64,000 nucleotides of DNA from Poriferisodalis sp965231925. GTDB lineage: Bacteria > Actinomycetota > Acidimicrobiia > Acidimicrobiales > Poriferisodalaceae. The position numbers were made by a program, and so were the translations under genes. Location of the stretch: NCBI GenBank assembly GCA_965231925.1, contig OZ246894.1:3906001-3970000 (forward strand). Reading direction: 5' to 3'. The notes beneath the pieces are model-generated. The model did not search any database, was not told where the DNA came from, and saw only the letters and a program-made list of their open reading frames with translations. Below, piece by piece: positions 8,521-16,656 of this stretch. Numbering within the stretch: the first letter of the stretch is position 1; each line of letters opens with the position of its first letter.

Positions 8521-8703
8521 ATTCAGGCGGGCCACGAACTTGGTCTGGGCGGATCGAGCAGCGTCTGTGCTGCTGTGTCGGCGGCTTCGAGGTCGAAGGC
8601 GGACGGGTCAAAAAGGCTCAGGTCAAGCGGTTGCTCTTGGATGCCGCGCATCCACTCGACCATCTCTTCGTGGTCTCGATGGCGTGGATCAGCCAGCGAG
8701 TCG
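8521..8703 (-). pseudogene. Decayed 3' end of the pRiA4b-ORF3-like gene
   Basis: On the minus strand this matches the last 60 or so codons of the 6870-7463 gene, for example at CATCTCTTCGTGGTCTCGAT, but with many substitutions (roughly three quarters identical by eye). It is older than the copy at 5127-5317 and again lies directly upstream of a hicA. No start or complete frame remains. The rest of the 8446-8776 gap holds only the module-end repeat and the hicA leader. Confidence 0.65.
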
Positions 8704-8776
8704 CATCAGCGCTGCGGATTCCCGCGAACCGAGATTCACTTGCTGCGCGGTGACGGCCGGGTTGGCATGGCGAGCC

Positions 8777-8983
8777 GTGAACGACCGGGAATTCCTGCGC
8801 CGCCTCCGTCGCTACGCTCGACGGCACGGACAGCCAGTCGAGTACGTGCCAGCGAGCGGCAAAGGCAGCCATGCTGGGATCTGGCTGGGACACCGACGAA
8901 CGTTCATGCCGAGAGGCGAATTGCGGCCGGGGACGCTCCGCTCGATGCTGAGAGACCTCGACATCGACAAGAAGGACTTCTGA
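8777..8983 (+). CDS. hicA: HicA-family toxin 2
   Basis: 68 residues from GTG 8777: VNDREFLRRLRRYARRHGQ and a conserved GKGSHAG with the catalytic histidine. The C-terminal LRSMLRDLDIDKKDF mirrors HicA 1. GTG is chosen by alignment with the ATG of HicA 1; no better start is in frame nearby. The gene stops 3 bases before hicB 2. The pair is a diverged tandem duplicate of 7747-8445. Whether the two antitoxins cross-neutralise cannot be judged from sequence. Confidence 0.82.
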   Translation: MNDREFLRRLRRYARRHGQPVEYVPASGKGSHAGIWLGHRRTFMPRGELRPGTLRSMLRDLDIDKKDF

Positions 8984-8986
8984 GCC

Positions 8987-9448
8987 ATGCGATACGCCTA
9001 TCCGTGCGATGTCGTACCTGATGACGAGGAGGCACTCCTGACCGGACGCGAGGCATATAACGCGTCATTTCCCGACGTGCACGGAGCACACACATGCGGA
9101 TGGACGGTGGAAGAGACGACGGACCGACTGCAAGACTGCCTTGAAACCGCTTTGGGCGGCTATCTGCACGACAGCGAAGACCTCCCCGAGCCAAGCAGCG
9201 CCGAATCCGGTCAGGTACTGGTCGCCGTGTCTCCTGCGGTGGCCGCGAGACTGGCCCTGTACACGGCCATGCGCTCGCAAGCCGTCACAGCAGACAGCTT
9301 GGCTCAACGACTCGGTGTGCGTCCTACGCGGATCCGGCGCCTCATTGACCCACGCCGCCCTGCCAAGCTCTCCGCATTGGAACCCGCGCTTGCAGCCCTC
9401 GGCCTGTCACTGGTCGCCGAGGCTCAACCCCAACGCCCAGCACGCTGA
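8987..9448 (+). CDS. hicB: HicB-family antitoxin 2 with HTH domain
   Basis: 153 residues, with the same architecture as HicB 1: HicB fold at the N-terminus (MRYAYPCDVVPDDEEAL, YNASFPDVHG, DCLETAL) and a C-terminal helix-turn-helix (AQRLGVRPTRIRRL). ATG at 8987 lies 3 bases after hicA 2. The likely role is antitoxin and autorepressor. It is somewhat shorter than HicB 1 and ends soon after the HTH. The module-end repeat GGCCTGCGGGCTGACCCGAT follows at 9479. Confidence 0.82.
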   Translation: MRYAYPCDVVPDDEEALLTGREAYNASFPDVHGAHTCGWTVEETTDRLQDCLETALGGYLHDSEDLPEPSSAESGQVLVAVSPAVAARLALYTAMRSQAVTADSLAQRLGVRPTRIRRLIDPRRPAKLSALEPALAALGLSLVAEAQPQRPAR

Positions 9449-9684
9449 GCACATACTCCCCCAACCCGCTGCCTGAGGGGCCTGCGGGCTGACCCGATGC
9501 CCGGACCCTCACCGAGCTATCCCACGCGCACACGCCGCTCGACAAGGGAGCGTCCGACAGGCCCCCGCCACGGCCCCAGCATCGAACTGGCCTCATACGA
9601 CCAGCGCATTAGCTCCGCCGCCCGCGCGATGGGTCGCCACCTGTTCGACATCGGCGAGCAGAGCCCTGATGGCCGCTGTCACGG
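9449..9684. other. Gene-free spacer after the second hic module
   Basis: Apart from the 24-base module-end repeat at 9479-9502, I see no gene, hairpin or convincing promoter in this stretch. Confidence 0.4.
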
Positions 9685-9741
9685 CAGTTTATGACATGTA
9701 TGTATCACGTGGAACGGCAGAAAAGATGTATGTCATAACTG
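9685..9741. promoter_or_regulatory. Inverted repeat TATGACAT...ATGTCATA
   Basis: CAGTTTATGACATGTATG (from 9685) faces AGATGTATGTCATAACTG (to about 9741), arms of about 16 bases around an 18-base spacer. The TATGACATA core recurs at 9876-9922 and 11563-11615, so this looks like one of several operators for the same regulator. Confidence 0.5.
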
Positions 9742-9875
9742 TGCGCCGGAACCGTGCGCTTCGACTCTCGGTGCTCCGTGCACGCCGGGACAGGACCGGC
9801 TGTGTCGTCTAGCGGTCATCGCAGCGAGGCGTCTGCCTGCTCGATCAGGGCGGGGCGTTCTGCCCGAAGCCCATT

Positions 9876-9922
9876 TATGATATACTTGTTTTCTACTATC
9901 ACGAATAGATAAGTATGTCATA
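9876..9922. promoter_or_regulatory. Operator-like inverted repeat overlapping a start codon
   Basis: TATGATATACTT (9876-9887) and AAGTATGTCATA (9911-9922) match at 11 of 12 positions as inverted repeats around AT-rich DNA. The right arm contains the ATG of the 9915 gene, so a bound protein would block transcription start, translation start, or both. Autoregulation by the winged-helix protein encoded here is plausible. Confidence 0.6.
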
Positions 9923-11561
9923 TCCGCTCTTCCATCCTCGAAACACGGCTCCTCTCCTGACGGCGTTGAGTGCCCAGGAATTCCGTGCGGCGTTCCCAGC
10001 CGAAGACGAATACGTCGAATTCAAGGAAGGCTTGTCGACCAAGGAACTGCGTCGCGCCGTCGTGGCGTTTTCCAACACCGATGGAGGCGTCATCGTGCTG
10101 GGCGCCTTGGACGATGGTTCAGTCAAGGGCTTCTCGCTCTCTTCGAAAGGAAGCGCACAGCTCAACAACGACGTGCTCGGCGTAGTGGTCAATCCGGGCC
10201 GCTACCAGGTGCATCAGGTCTCGGTGGGCGACAAGTCAGTCGTGATCATCTCGATCGCCAGTCGCGAGCAGGGCTTCTCGCAGTTGTCCGACGGCAGCGT
10301 CCTGGGTCGCTTCGGCGCCTCGAATCAAAGCCTGCTCGGCGAGTCGCTTGCTCGTCTCGTCAGCCGGCAATCGCTCGGCCGGTTCGAGACGACGCCGACA
10401 AGGACACCACTCTCACAAGCATCAGCCGGGCTCGTGAACCGACTTGCCGAGGCGTGGGAATGGCACACCAGCGCTGCACATGAGCGAATGATCGAGCACG
10501 GGCTGGCCGTACCCGACGGCACCAGTGCCATGTTGACGGTCGCTGGCGCGCTTCATTTGCTCGACGCGCCCCACGCAGTGCTGGGAAAGGCCTTCGTGGA
10601 GGTCTTCCGGTACCGAGGCGGATCGGCCGAGCCCGACCGGCGCATCGAGGTCGCCGGGCCGCTCGCGCGCCAGATCGAAGCCACCGTCTCAACGGTCATG
10701 GACGAGATAGGAATCGACTTCGTCGTCGTGGGCACGCAGCGTCACGATCTGCCTCGTCTGCCTGAAGTCGTGCTCAGGGAAGCCATTGCGAACGCAGTCG
10801 CTCACCGTTCCTATGAGGCGAACGGCACGGCCGTGCGCATCGAGCTCCACGATGACCGAGTTGTGGTGGACTCACCCGGTGGGCTGCCTGAGCCAGTCAC
10901 CGTCGCGAACATCCGGGAGCAGTGCGCCGCCCGGAATCTGGCAGTCATCGACACGCTGCGACGCTTCGGGCTTGCAGAAGACGCCGGGCGGGGTGTGGAC
11001 GTGATGCAGGACCAAATGGCCAACGAACTGCTGGACCCTCCGGAGTTCGTCGACACGGGTGCCTCGGTGACGGTCACACTTCGAACGACCGGCTCGGTGA
11101 CGCCACAAGAGCGGGCATGGGTCGACGAACTGGAGTTGCGCGGATCGTTGTCGGCAGCCGATCGGTTGGTCTTGGTGCACGCAGCCCGCGGCGTCGAACT
11201 CAACAATTCGGCAGTACGCGACATCCTCGGCGTCGACAGCGTCCAAGCACGCCAGTCACTGCAACGCCTCAGAGACGCGCGATTGCTCATTCAGCACGGT
11301 GAGCGAGGTGGCGCCATCTACGTTGCGAGCGACGAACTCGGCGCGGCAGCTGGCCTGCGGCTCTCCGACGAGCAGATCGACGCGATCATCCTCGAACTCG
11401 CACATGAAGGCCCGATCTCCAACGCGACAGTCCGTGAACGGCTCGGTGTAGATCGGCTTGCCGCACTCAGACTCCTGAACAGGCTCACCGAGTCGGGTCA
11501 GCTTGAGCGGCACGGTCAGAAGCGAGGCACGTACTACACGCTTCCAGGTGCGATACTCTGA
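9915..11561 (+). CDS. AlbA_2/Schlafen-type ATP-binding transcriptional regulator
   Basis: 548 residues. N-terminal AlbA_2 domain (VEFKEGLSTKELRRAVVAFSN, then GGVIVLGALDDG). Next comes a GHKL-type ATPase of the HATPase_c_4 kind, with the N-box region LREAIANAVAHRSYE and GLAEDAGRGVDVM. The C-terminal third has two winged-helix segments (NSAVRDILGVDSVQARQSLQRL and VRERLGVDRLAALRLLNRL). This combination is common near mobile elements and toxin-antitoxin loci and is usually called a RecG-like or DeoR-like regulator, though the helicase core is absent. ATG at 9915 lies inside the right arm of an inverted repeat that also recurs just after the gene. It is probably a nucleotide-sensing DNA-binding regulator; targets unknown. 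Confidence 0.85.
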   Translation: MSYPLFHPRNTAPLLTALSAQEFRAAFPAEDEYVEFKEGLSTKELRRAVVAFSNTDGGVIVLGALDDGSVKGFSLSSKGSAQLNNDVLGVVVNPGRYQVHQVSVGDKSVVIISIASREQGFSQLSDGSVLGRFGASNQSLLGESLARLVSRQSLGRFETTPTRTPLSQASAGLVNRLAEAWEWHTSAAHERMIEHGLAVPDGTSAMLTVAGALHLLDAPHAVLGKAFVEVFRYRGGSAEPDRRIEVAGPLARQIEATVSTVMDEIGIDFVVVGTQRHDLPRLPEVVLREAIANAVAHRSYEANGTAVRIELHDDRVVVDSPGGLPEPVTVANIREQCAARNLAVIDTLRRFGLAEDAGRGVDVMQDQMANELLDPPEFVDTGASVTVTLRTTGSVTPQERAWVDELELRGSLSAADRLVLVHAARGVELNNSAVRDILGVDSVQARQSLQRLRDARLLIQHGERGGAIYVASDELGAAAGLRLSDEQIDAIILELAHEGPISNATVRERLGVDRLAALRLLNRLTESGQLERHGQKRGTYYTLPGAIL

Positions 11562-11562
11562 A

Positions 11563-11615
11563 GATTTATGACATGCATGTTGCACATCTTGCCGTAGAAT
11601 AGATATATGTCATAT
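11563..11615. promoter_or_regulatory. Second copy of the TATGACAT operator, after the AlbA_2 gene
   Basis: GATTTATGACATGCATGT (11563-11580) faces ATATATGTCATATC (about 11602-11615). It begins two bases after the stop codon of the AlbA_2 gene and has the same core as the operators at 9685 and 9876. Confidence 0.5.
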
Positions 11616-11640
11616 CTCCTTGCATCCTCGAAGCACAGCT
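11597..11640 (+). repeat. Remnant of the 5' end of the AlbA_2 gene
   Basis: GAATAGATATATGTCATATC and the following bases to 11640 match 9903-9950, the promoter and first dozen codons of the AlbA_2 gene, with small indels that shift the frame. The ATG at 11607 opens a short frame ending at about 11765 that does not resemble the original protein. This is a decapitated duplicate, with no gene between it and the next start at 11849. Confidence 0.55.
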
Positions 11641-11787
11641 TTGTTCGCGCCGACGGTGCTGGACGGGCGCGCGTTGTGGGAGTCAGGCGGCAGCTTGGTG
11701 TCGGTGCACGTGTGCGGGCACCAGTCCCGCAGTGGCATCAGACTATTCCGCCTCGAGAGGGCTAACGCTCTTTTGCAAGGCGTTTCG

Positions 11788-11848
11788 ATTATTTTCTGCA
11801 TAACTCATATCTTGTTTTTTGCACTATAAGAGTGCTATATTTTGCCTG
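11788..11848 (+). promoter_or_regulatory. AT-rich promoter region of DUF4143 gene 2
   Basis: An unusually AT-rich stretch for this genome. It has a small hairpin GCACT-ATAAG-AGTGC, and TATAAG and TATATT as possible -10 boxes a few to 20 bases before the GTG at 11849. Transcription may be nearly leaderless. Confidence 0.4.
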
Positions 11849-13135
11849 GTGACATCCGGTCAACTCACACCAGCGGGCTATTTGCCTCGCGTGGTCGACG
11901 CGCAGTTGGAACGATTGCTACAGATCGCGCCGGCCGTGGTTGTGGACGGCGCACGAGCGTGCGGCAAGACATGGACCGGCCGGTGCTTCGCCGCCAGCGA
12001 GGTCCGATTCGATGAACTCGACTCCGCCCGGCTGCGACTCGCCATCGAGCCGGGATCGTTCCTCGTCGGGGCGGCGCCGCGACTGCTCGACGAGTGGCAT
12101 CTGGCAGACGGCCTGTGGAATGCCATGCGCCATGCCTGCGACGACCGGGCGCTGCGCGGGCAGTTCATCCTGACCGGCTCGGTCAAGCCGACGCACGAAC
12201 TCACGGATCACAGCGGTGCAGGTCGGGTCGCCCGAGTACGTATGCGCCCCATGTCGCTATACGAGTCCGGCGACTCGTCAGGCGCCATCTCGCTGCGCGA
12301 GCTCCTCGACGGTCAACCGTATGCCGCGGATACCGCTGACACGCGACGCTCCGGCATTGGGCGCGCCGCCGATCTGATCTGCCGAGGCGGTCTGCCCGAC
12401 CTCATCGGGCTGGAGCCCCTCGACGCGCTCGACCGGCTGCGCGACTACCTCGCCGACATCGCGCAGATCGATCTCGCCACCGGCGGTGCGTCAACTCACG
12501 ATCCGGCAAAGATGCGTGCTCTGCTGTCGTCGCTCGCACGAAACGAGGCGACTGTGGCATCGGTCAAGACGCTCATCGACGACGCTGCCGGTGCGGGCGG
12601 CGCCACTAGCCGCGAGACCATCCGGGGCTATATCGACCGGCTCGTCGAGGCGTTCGTCGTCGAGCCACTTGCCGCCTGGTCAACGCATCTGCGCAGCAAA
12701 GCAACCCTGCGAGTCAAGCCCAAGCGCTACTTCGTCGATCCGTCATTGGCTGCAGCGGCGATGGGAGCCACTCCCAACGGACTCCTCGGCGACCTCGAGA
12801 CGCTCGGGCTGCTGTTCGAGTCGCTCGCAATACGCGATCTGCGCATCTACGCGCAGGCCGACAGGGCACACGTCCGCTACTTCCAGGACAGCGCCGGCCA
12901 TGAGGTCGATGCCATCATCACCCGCGGCAATCGCGACTGGGCAGCAGCGGAGATCAAGCTCGGCGGCCCCGTGCTCATCGAACAGGCCGTCAAGTCACTG
13001 CGCAGGCTGCGCGACAGCGTCAACACTGAACGCGTCGGGGCACCACGGCGCCTCATGGTGATCACCGCCTCAGGGCACGCGTACGAGACGACGGACGGGA
13101 TCGCCATCGTTCCCATCGATCAACTGGCGCCCTGA
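11849..13135 (+). CDS. DUF4143-type AAA ATPase 2 (intact nuclease motif)
   Basis: 428 residues from GTG 11849 (VTSGQLTPAGYLPRVVD). Walker A is GARACGKTWT, Walker B RLLDEWHLA, sensor FILTGSVKP. The DUF4143 C-terminal domain keeps both the acidic part (HEVDAII) and ExK (AAEIKLGG) of a PD-(D/E)XK nuclease, unlike its paralogue at 5444. GTG is chosen over an upstream TTG because it aligns with the start of paralogue 1 and lies after the AT-rich promoter. The two genes bracket the hic/AlbA_2 island. Family function is undefined; an ATP-driven nuclease in genome defence or element maintenance is a reasonable guess. Confidence 0.87.
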   Translation: MTSGQLTPAGYLPRVVDAQLERLLQIAPAVVVDGARACGKTWTGRCFAASEVRFDELDSARLRLAIEPGSFLVGAAPRLLDEWHLADGLWNAMRHACDDRALRGQFILTGSVKPTHELTDHSGAGRVARVRMRPMSLYESGDSSGAISLRELLDGQPYAADTADTRRSGIGRAADLICRGGLPDLIGLEPLDALDRLRDYLADIAQIDLATGGASTHDPAKMRALLSSLARNEATVASVKTLIDDAAGAGGATSRETIRGYIDRLVEAFVVEPLAAWSTHLRSKATLRVKPKRYFVDPSLAAAAMGATPNGLLGDLETLGLLFESLAIRDLRIYAQADRAHVRYFQDSAGHEVDAIITRGNRDWAAAEIKLGGPVLIEQAVKSLRRLRDSVNTERVGAPRRLMVITASGHAYETTDGIAIVPIDQLAP

Positions 13136-13180
13136 AGGGCCAGGCAGCTCAAATGACGGGTCCCACCCGCCTGCGACCGG

Positions 13181-14293
13181 CTAGGCAGCGGCTGCAGCGG
13201 TCTGGGTTGCGGCGAGGCCGACCGGCGGGGCGTCCCACTCCTTGAGCACGGGCAGGATCTCGGTGGCGAACAGGTCGCGGTTGCGACGCGCCTCGGTCCA
13301 GTTCATGCCGGCGAAGCAGAGGTTCGGGAAGAACGCCGCCATGCCGATCTTCTCCCTGATGACCTGGAGCTTCTCGAGCACCTGGTCGGGCGTGCCGTAG
13401 GGCATGAGACGGGTGAAATCCTCGGCGGCGCCGCGGGCGCCGTGACGGTCGATGTACTTGGAGATGCCCTCGTAGAACTCGTAGCCCTTGACGCCTTCAT
13501 GCGGCCGCTTGGGGCCGAACTCGTAGTGCTTCATGACCGTGCCGTAGTAGTTGCCGATGTGCTCCATCGCCTTCTCTTCAGCGCGATCGGCGTTGGTGTC
13601 CACCCAGCAGAAGCCGCCCGACAGCGGAGGGGGCGGAGGGGCGGTGTGGTGCTTGACCCACTCGCCGTGGTAAGCGGCAAAGTCGGACTCCACAATCTCC
13701 CAGGGCTTCTGGGGGATCACCAGCAGACCGATGCCGAGCTGCGCCATGAGCGGCATTCCCTCCGGCGACACCGCAGCGGCATACGTGCGCCCTTTGAAGG
13801 AATGCTCGGGCCGGGGGCGAATCTCGCGGCGGGGCTGTTGCACGAACTCGCCGTCGTGTTCGACATAGCCCTGCTCGAGGCCCTCGATGAGCATCTTCGC
13901 GTACTCCAGGAAGCGCTCCCGGCTGGAGTTCATGTCCACCCGGAAGCCCTCGTACTCGATGCGGGCGAGACCCCGGCCGATGCCCAGGATGAGCCGGCCG
14001 TCGGAGAGGTTGTCGAGCATGGTCACCTGCTCGGCGACACGCATCGGGTCGTGCCACGGCAGCACGATGACCGCAGTGCCGAGCTGCAGGTTTGTCTTGC
14101 CGGCGACCCACGTCAGGAACTGCACCGGATCGGGGCACATCGTGTAGTCGGTGAAGTGGTGCTCCACCGTCCAGATCGAGTCGAAGCCGAGATCCTCGGC
14201 CTCGGAGACCATGCGGATCTCCTGGTCCCAGACCTCTCGGTCTGAGAGCGCATTCTCTGGGTTCTGGAAAACGGCCGAATAACCGACGTGCAT
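13181..14293 (-). CDS. LLM class flavin/F420-dependent oxidoreductase
   Basis: 370 residues, luciferase-like TIM barrel: MHVGYSAVFQNP, then FDSIWTVEHHFTDY, LQLGTAVIVLPWHDP and LSDGRLILGIGRGLARIEYEG. These match long-chain monooxygenase-like enzymes that use FMNH2 or F420. ATG at 14293 has GGGGG about 8 bases upstream. An upstream in-frame ATG at 14332 would add 13 residues with no family similarity. The C-terminus is Ala-rich and probably disordered. It is divergently transcribed from the SCO6745-like gene at 14486, sharing a 190-base promoter region. The substrate is not evident. Confidence 0.9.
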   Translation of the reverse strand: MHVGYSAVFQNPENALSDREVWDQEIRMVSEAEDLGFDSIWTVEHHFTDYTMCPDPVQFLTWVAGKTNLQLGTAVIVLPWHDPMRVAEQVTMLDNLSDGRLILGIGRGLARIEYEGFRVDMNSSRERFLEYAKMLIEGLEQGYVEHDGEFVQQPRREIRPRPEHSFKGRTYAAAVSPEGMPLMAQLGIGLLVIPQKPWEIVESDFAAYHGEWVKHHTAPPPPPLSGGFCWVDTNADRAEEKAMEHIGNYYGTVMKHYEFGPKRPHEGVKGYEFYEGISKYIDRHGARGAAEDFTRLMPYGTPDQVLEKLQVIREKIGMAAFFPNLCFAGMNWTEARRNRDLFATEILPVLKEWDAPPVGLAATQTAAAAA

Positions 14294-14485
14294 GACGTGC
14301 CCCCTGGATCTGACCGCCCCTGGCGCGGCCAAAATCTAATGTTAGGCAGATTCTCGACCCGCCGTGGCCGTGCGGTCGCGGCGGACGACACGAGCCATCT
14401 CCCAGCCACACGGCAACAGCGACCAATGCACGATGACGGGGCAGGCGGTTAGCGTCAGGCCGAGTCGAATCAGGAGAGTTCGGTC

Positions 14486-15229
14486 ATGGAGACGACGGCA
14501 GTTGCGCGCAGCATGCGCGGCTCAGTGGGAATGCTGGCAATGGACTGGCTGATGGACCCGTCCACGCTGGAAACCGCAGCCCAACGCGGCATGGCAGAGG
14601 GCTTCGGGGCGTACGCCACCGGACGGTTGGGCGTGCTGGGCGAATGCCCGGTCGACAACGTCGTCGGTGCCGCCTTCTTCTGGGCTCCGGACAAGATGCG
14701 CTCGATGGTCGAAGAAGGCCGTGCGGTCATGAACCCGGCGCAAGGGGCGCTGATCTGGGCTGACATCTGCGCCGAGTACGGCGAGAAGCGACTCGCTGGC
14801 ATGGACGGTGCTGAGCGACTGGGCGAACTGCTGGAACGCGTCGTGGACTCCGCTGCCCCGCAGGGTGCGCCGACATTTGTCGGCTGGCGAGACCTGCCAC
14901 GGCCCAGCGATCCCGGACCGGCCCACGCCTTCTTCATGGCTCAGATCATGCGAGAACTGCGCTTCGGCCGGCACGCCGTCGCCGTGCAGGCACTGGGCAT
15001 GGGGCCGCTCGAGGCGATCCTGTCGGGGCCCGCCGGTGAGTGGAACGCCGAATTCTTCGGCTGGAAGAAGCCCTACCCCGACGTCAGCCATCTCGCTGAT
15101 GCTCGCGAGGAGATCGAAGCGCTCACCGACAAACTGCATGCGCCCGACTTCGAGTGCCTGACACCGGACGAGCGCGCCGAGGTGCGCGAGCTGGCCAAAG
15201 CGGGCCGCTTCCACAATCCCGACGAATAG
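14486..15229 (+). CDS. SCO6745/SalK-like family protein
   Basis: 247 residues, mostly helical, with a central GRHAVAVQALGMGPLEAIL and a C-terminal EFFGWKKPYPDV. These resemble the actinobacterial SCO6745/SalK-type family, often found beside LLM oxidoreductases and CoA-linked genes. Function is unknown. ATG at 14486 has AGGAG about 9 bases upstream. It is followed by convergent CoA-transferase genes, with only 53 bases between stops. I am fairly sure of the coding call and moderately sure of the family. Confidence 0.75.
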   Translation: METTAVARSMRGSVGMLAMDWLMDPSTLETAAQRGMAEGFGAYATGRLGVLGECPVDNVVGAAFFWAPDKMRSMVEEGRAVMNPAQGALIWADICAEYGEKRLAGMDGAERLGELLERVVDSAAPQGAPTFVGWRDLPRPSDPGPAHAFFMAQIMRELRFGRHAVAVQALGMGPLEAILSGPAGEWNAEFFGWKKPYPDVSHLADAREEIEALTDKLHAPDFECLTPDERAEVRELAKAGRFHNPDE

Positions 15230-15282
15230 CCCAGCGGCGCTGCGACTTCGACGCCGCCGGACGGAATCCAGCGGCGCAGCAC

Positions 15283-16656
15283 TCAGTCGGCGAGCAAGTC
15301 TTGGTGCTCGCCCAGCCGAGGCGCTCTGGTGGCGTGCCACGGTGTGGCAGAGAACTTGTAGGGAGCCCCCGGGTAGGTCACCGGGGTGCCATCGTGGTCG
15401 ATCTCAACGGGGAAGCCGCGGGCCACGAAATGCTGGTCGGCCAGCATCTCCTCGGGTGAATACACGATGCCGCAGGCGAGCCCGATCGACTGCAGTCCCA
15501 CAAAGAGCTCGTGCGCGCCGAGCCGTTCGGCCAAGAAGTTGACGGTGTCTCGCCCGGCGCCAAACACCTCGGCACCGAGCGGGTCGGCGTCGAGGTGAAG
15601 TATGTCGATCTGCTCGTAATTCTCGCCCAGCTTCAGCAGCTCGGTGTAGGGACACTCGCTCATGAGCCCGAGTCCTGCCACCCAGCCGGCCAGCGCCGCG
15701 AATTCCGGTCCGCGGCGGGGCGGCACCCCGGTGTTGAGCCAGCGGCCGTCCGCGCAGCGCACCTGGGTGGGATCGGAGATCTGCGGAAGAGCGTGGCGGC
15801 CGGTCTGGCGCTGCACATCGACCTGCTGGTTCAGCCAGAAGTAGGTCGCAAACTCACAAGTCAGGTTCGCGGCGGCAAGCATCGAGACATCGATGAGCTG
15901 CCCTAGGCCCGAGTCTTCCCGCCACCACAGCGCTGCCATCAGCGTGGCCACGGCGTACTGGCAGGCCATCTGCAGGCCTTGGTTCCCGCCGCCCCGAACC
16001 GGCGGGACGGCGTGATCGTCGTAGCCGCACGACCACACGGGACCACCCTCGGCCAGCACGGTGAGATCGGTCGCCGGCGGATCGGGGCGCTCGCGCCCGT
16101 TGTGGGTGATCGACACCCAGATGAGGCGTTCGTTGCGTCCAGAGGCCGCCGGTCCGTCCGGGTTCGATGCGGTCGGTGCAGTCCGGGCATCGCTGGAGCC
16201 CATCGCATCGGCAGCCGTTCGCGGCGCGGTGCGAGCAACGACTTCACTCTCAGCGGGCGATTTGGCCGGGGGTGCAGCGCCAAGCTGTGTCCAGTCGAGT
16301 TCGAGAGCATCGAGTCGGCCCAAGGGCTCAGCTTCGATGACGACGTCTGCTGTGCTGATGAGACGGCGGAAATCGTCGGCACCCTCAGCGCTGTCGAGGT
16401 CTGCCACCACCGAGCGCTTCGAGGTGTTGTAGTGCCACCACCACAGGGCGCCCTCGGGATCTGGCTGGTCTGCGGCAAACGGCTCGTATGCACGCATCGG
16501 GGATCCGCCGGGCGGTTCCACAACGATCACGTCGGCACCCATGTCGGCGAGCAGCTTCCCTGCGAGCGCGCATCGTTCCGACGTCAGCTCGACAACCCGG
16601 ATTCCGTCGAGCGGGCGGCGGTTCGGCTCAGCCTCTGAGGCGCCCAGTGCGGCCAT
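15283..16656 (-). CDS. CaiB/BaiF CoA-transferase family protein A
   Basis: 457 residues of family III CoA-transferase. The N-terminal Rossmann-like part is GIRVVELTSERCALAGKLLADMGADVIVVEPPGG in order, and a typical GLGQLIDVSMLAAANL follows in the middle. A Ser/Ala/Pro-rich insertion lies around residues 110-170. The start ATG (16656) shares one base with the TGA of the upstream CoA-transferase gene, so the two are translationally coupled and probably form a heteromeric or sequential pair. The family moves CoA between carboxylic acids; the substrate pair cannot be told from sequence. Confidence 0.88.
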   Translation of the reverse strand: MAALGASEAEPNRRPLDGIRVVELTSERCALAGKLLADMGADVIVVEPPGGSPMRAYEPFAADQPDPEGALWWWHYNTSKRSVVADLDSAEGADDFRRLISTADVVIEAEPLGRLDALELDWTQLGAAPPAKSPAESEVVARTAPRTAADAMGSSDARTAPTASNPDGPAASGRNERLIWVSITHNGRERPDPPATDLTVLAEGGPVWSCGYDDHAVPPVRGGGNQGLQMACQYAVATLMAALWWREDSGLGQLIDVSMLAAANLTCEFATYFWLNQQVDVQRQTGRHALPQISDPTQVRCADGRWLNTGVPPRRGPEFAALAGWVAGLGLMSECPYTELLKLGENYEQIDILHLDADPLGAEVFGAGRDTVNFLAERLGAHELFVGLQSIGLACGIVYSPEEMLADQHFVARGFPVEIDHDGTPVTYPGAPYKFSATPWHATRAPRLGEHQDLLAD

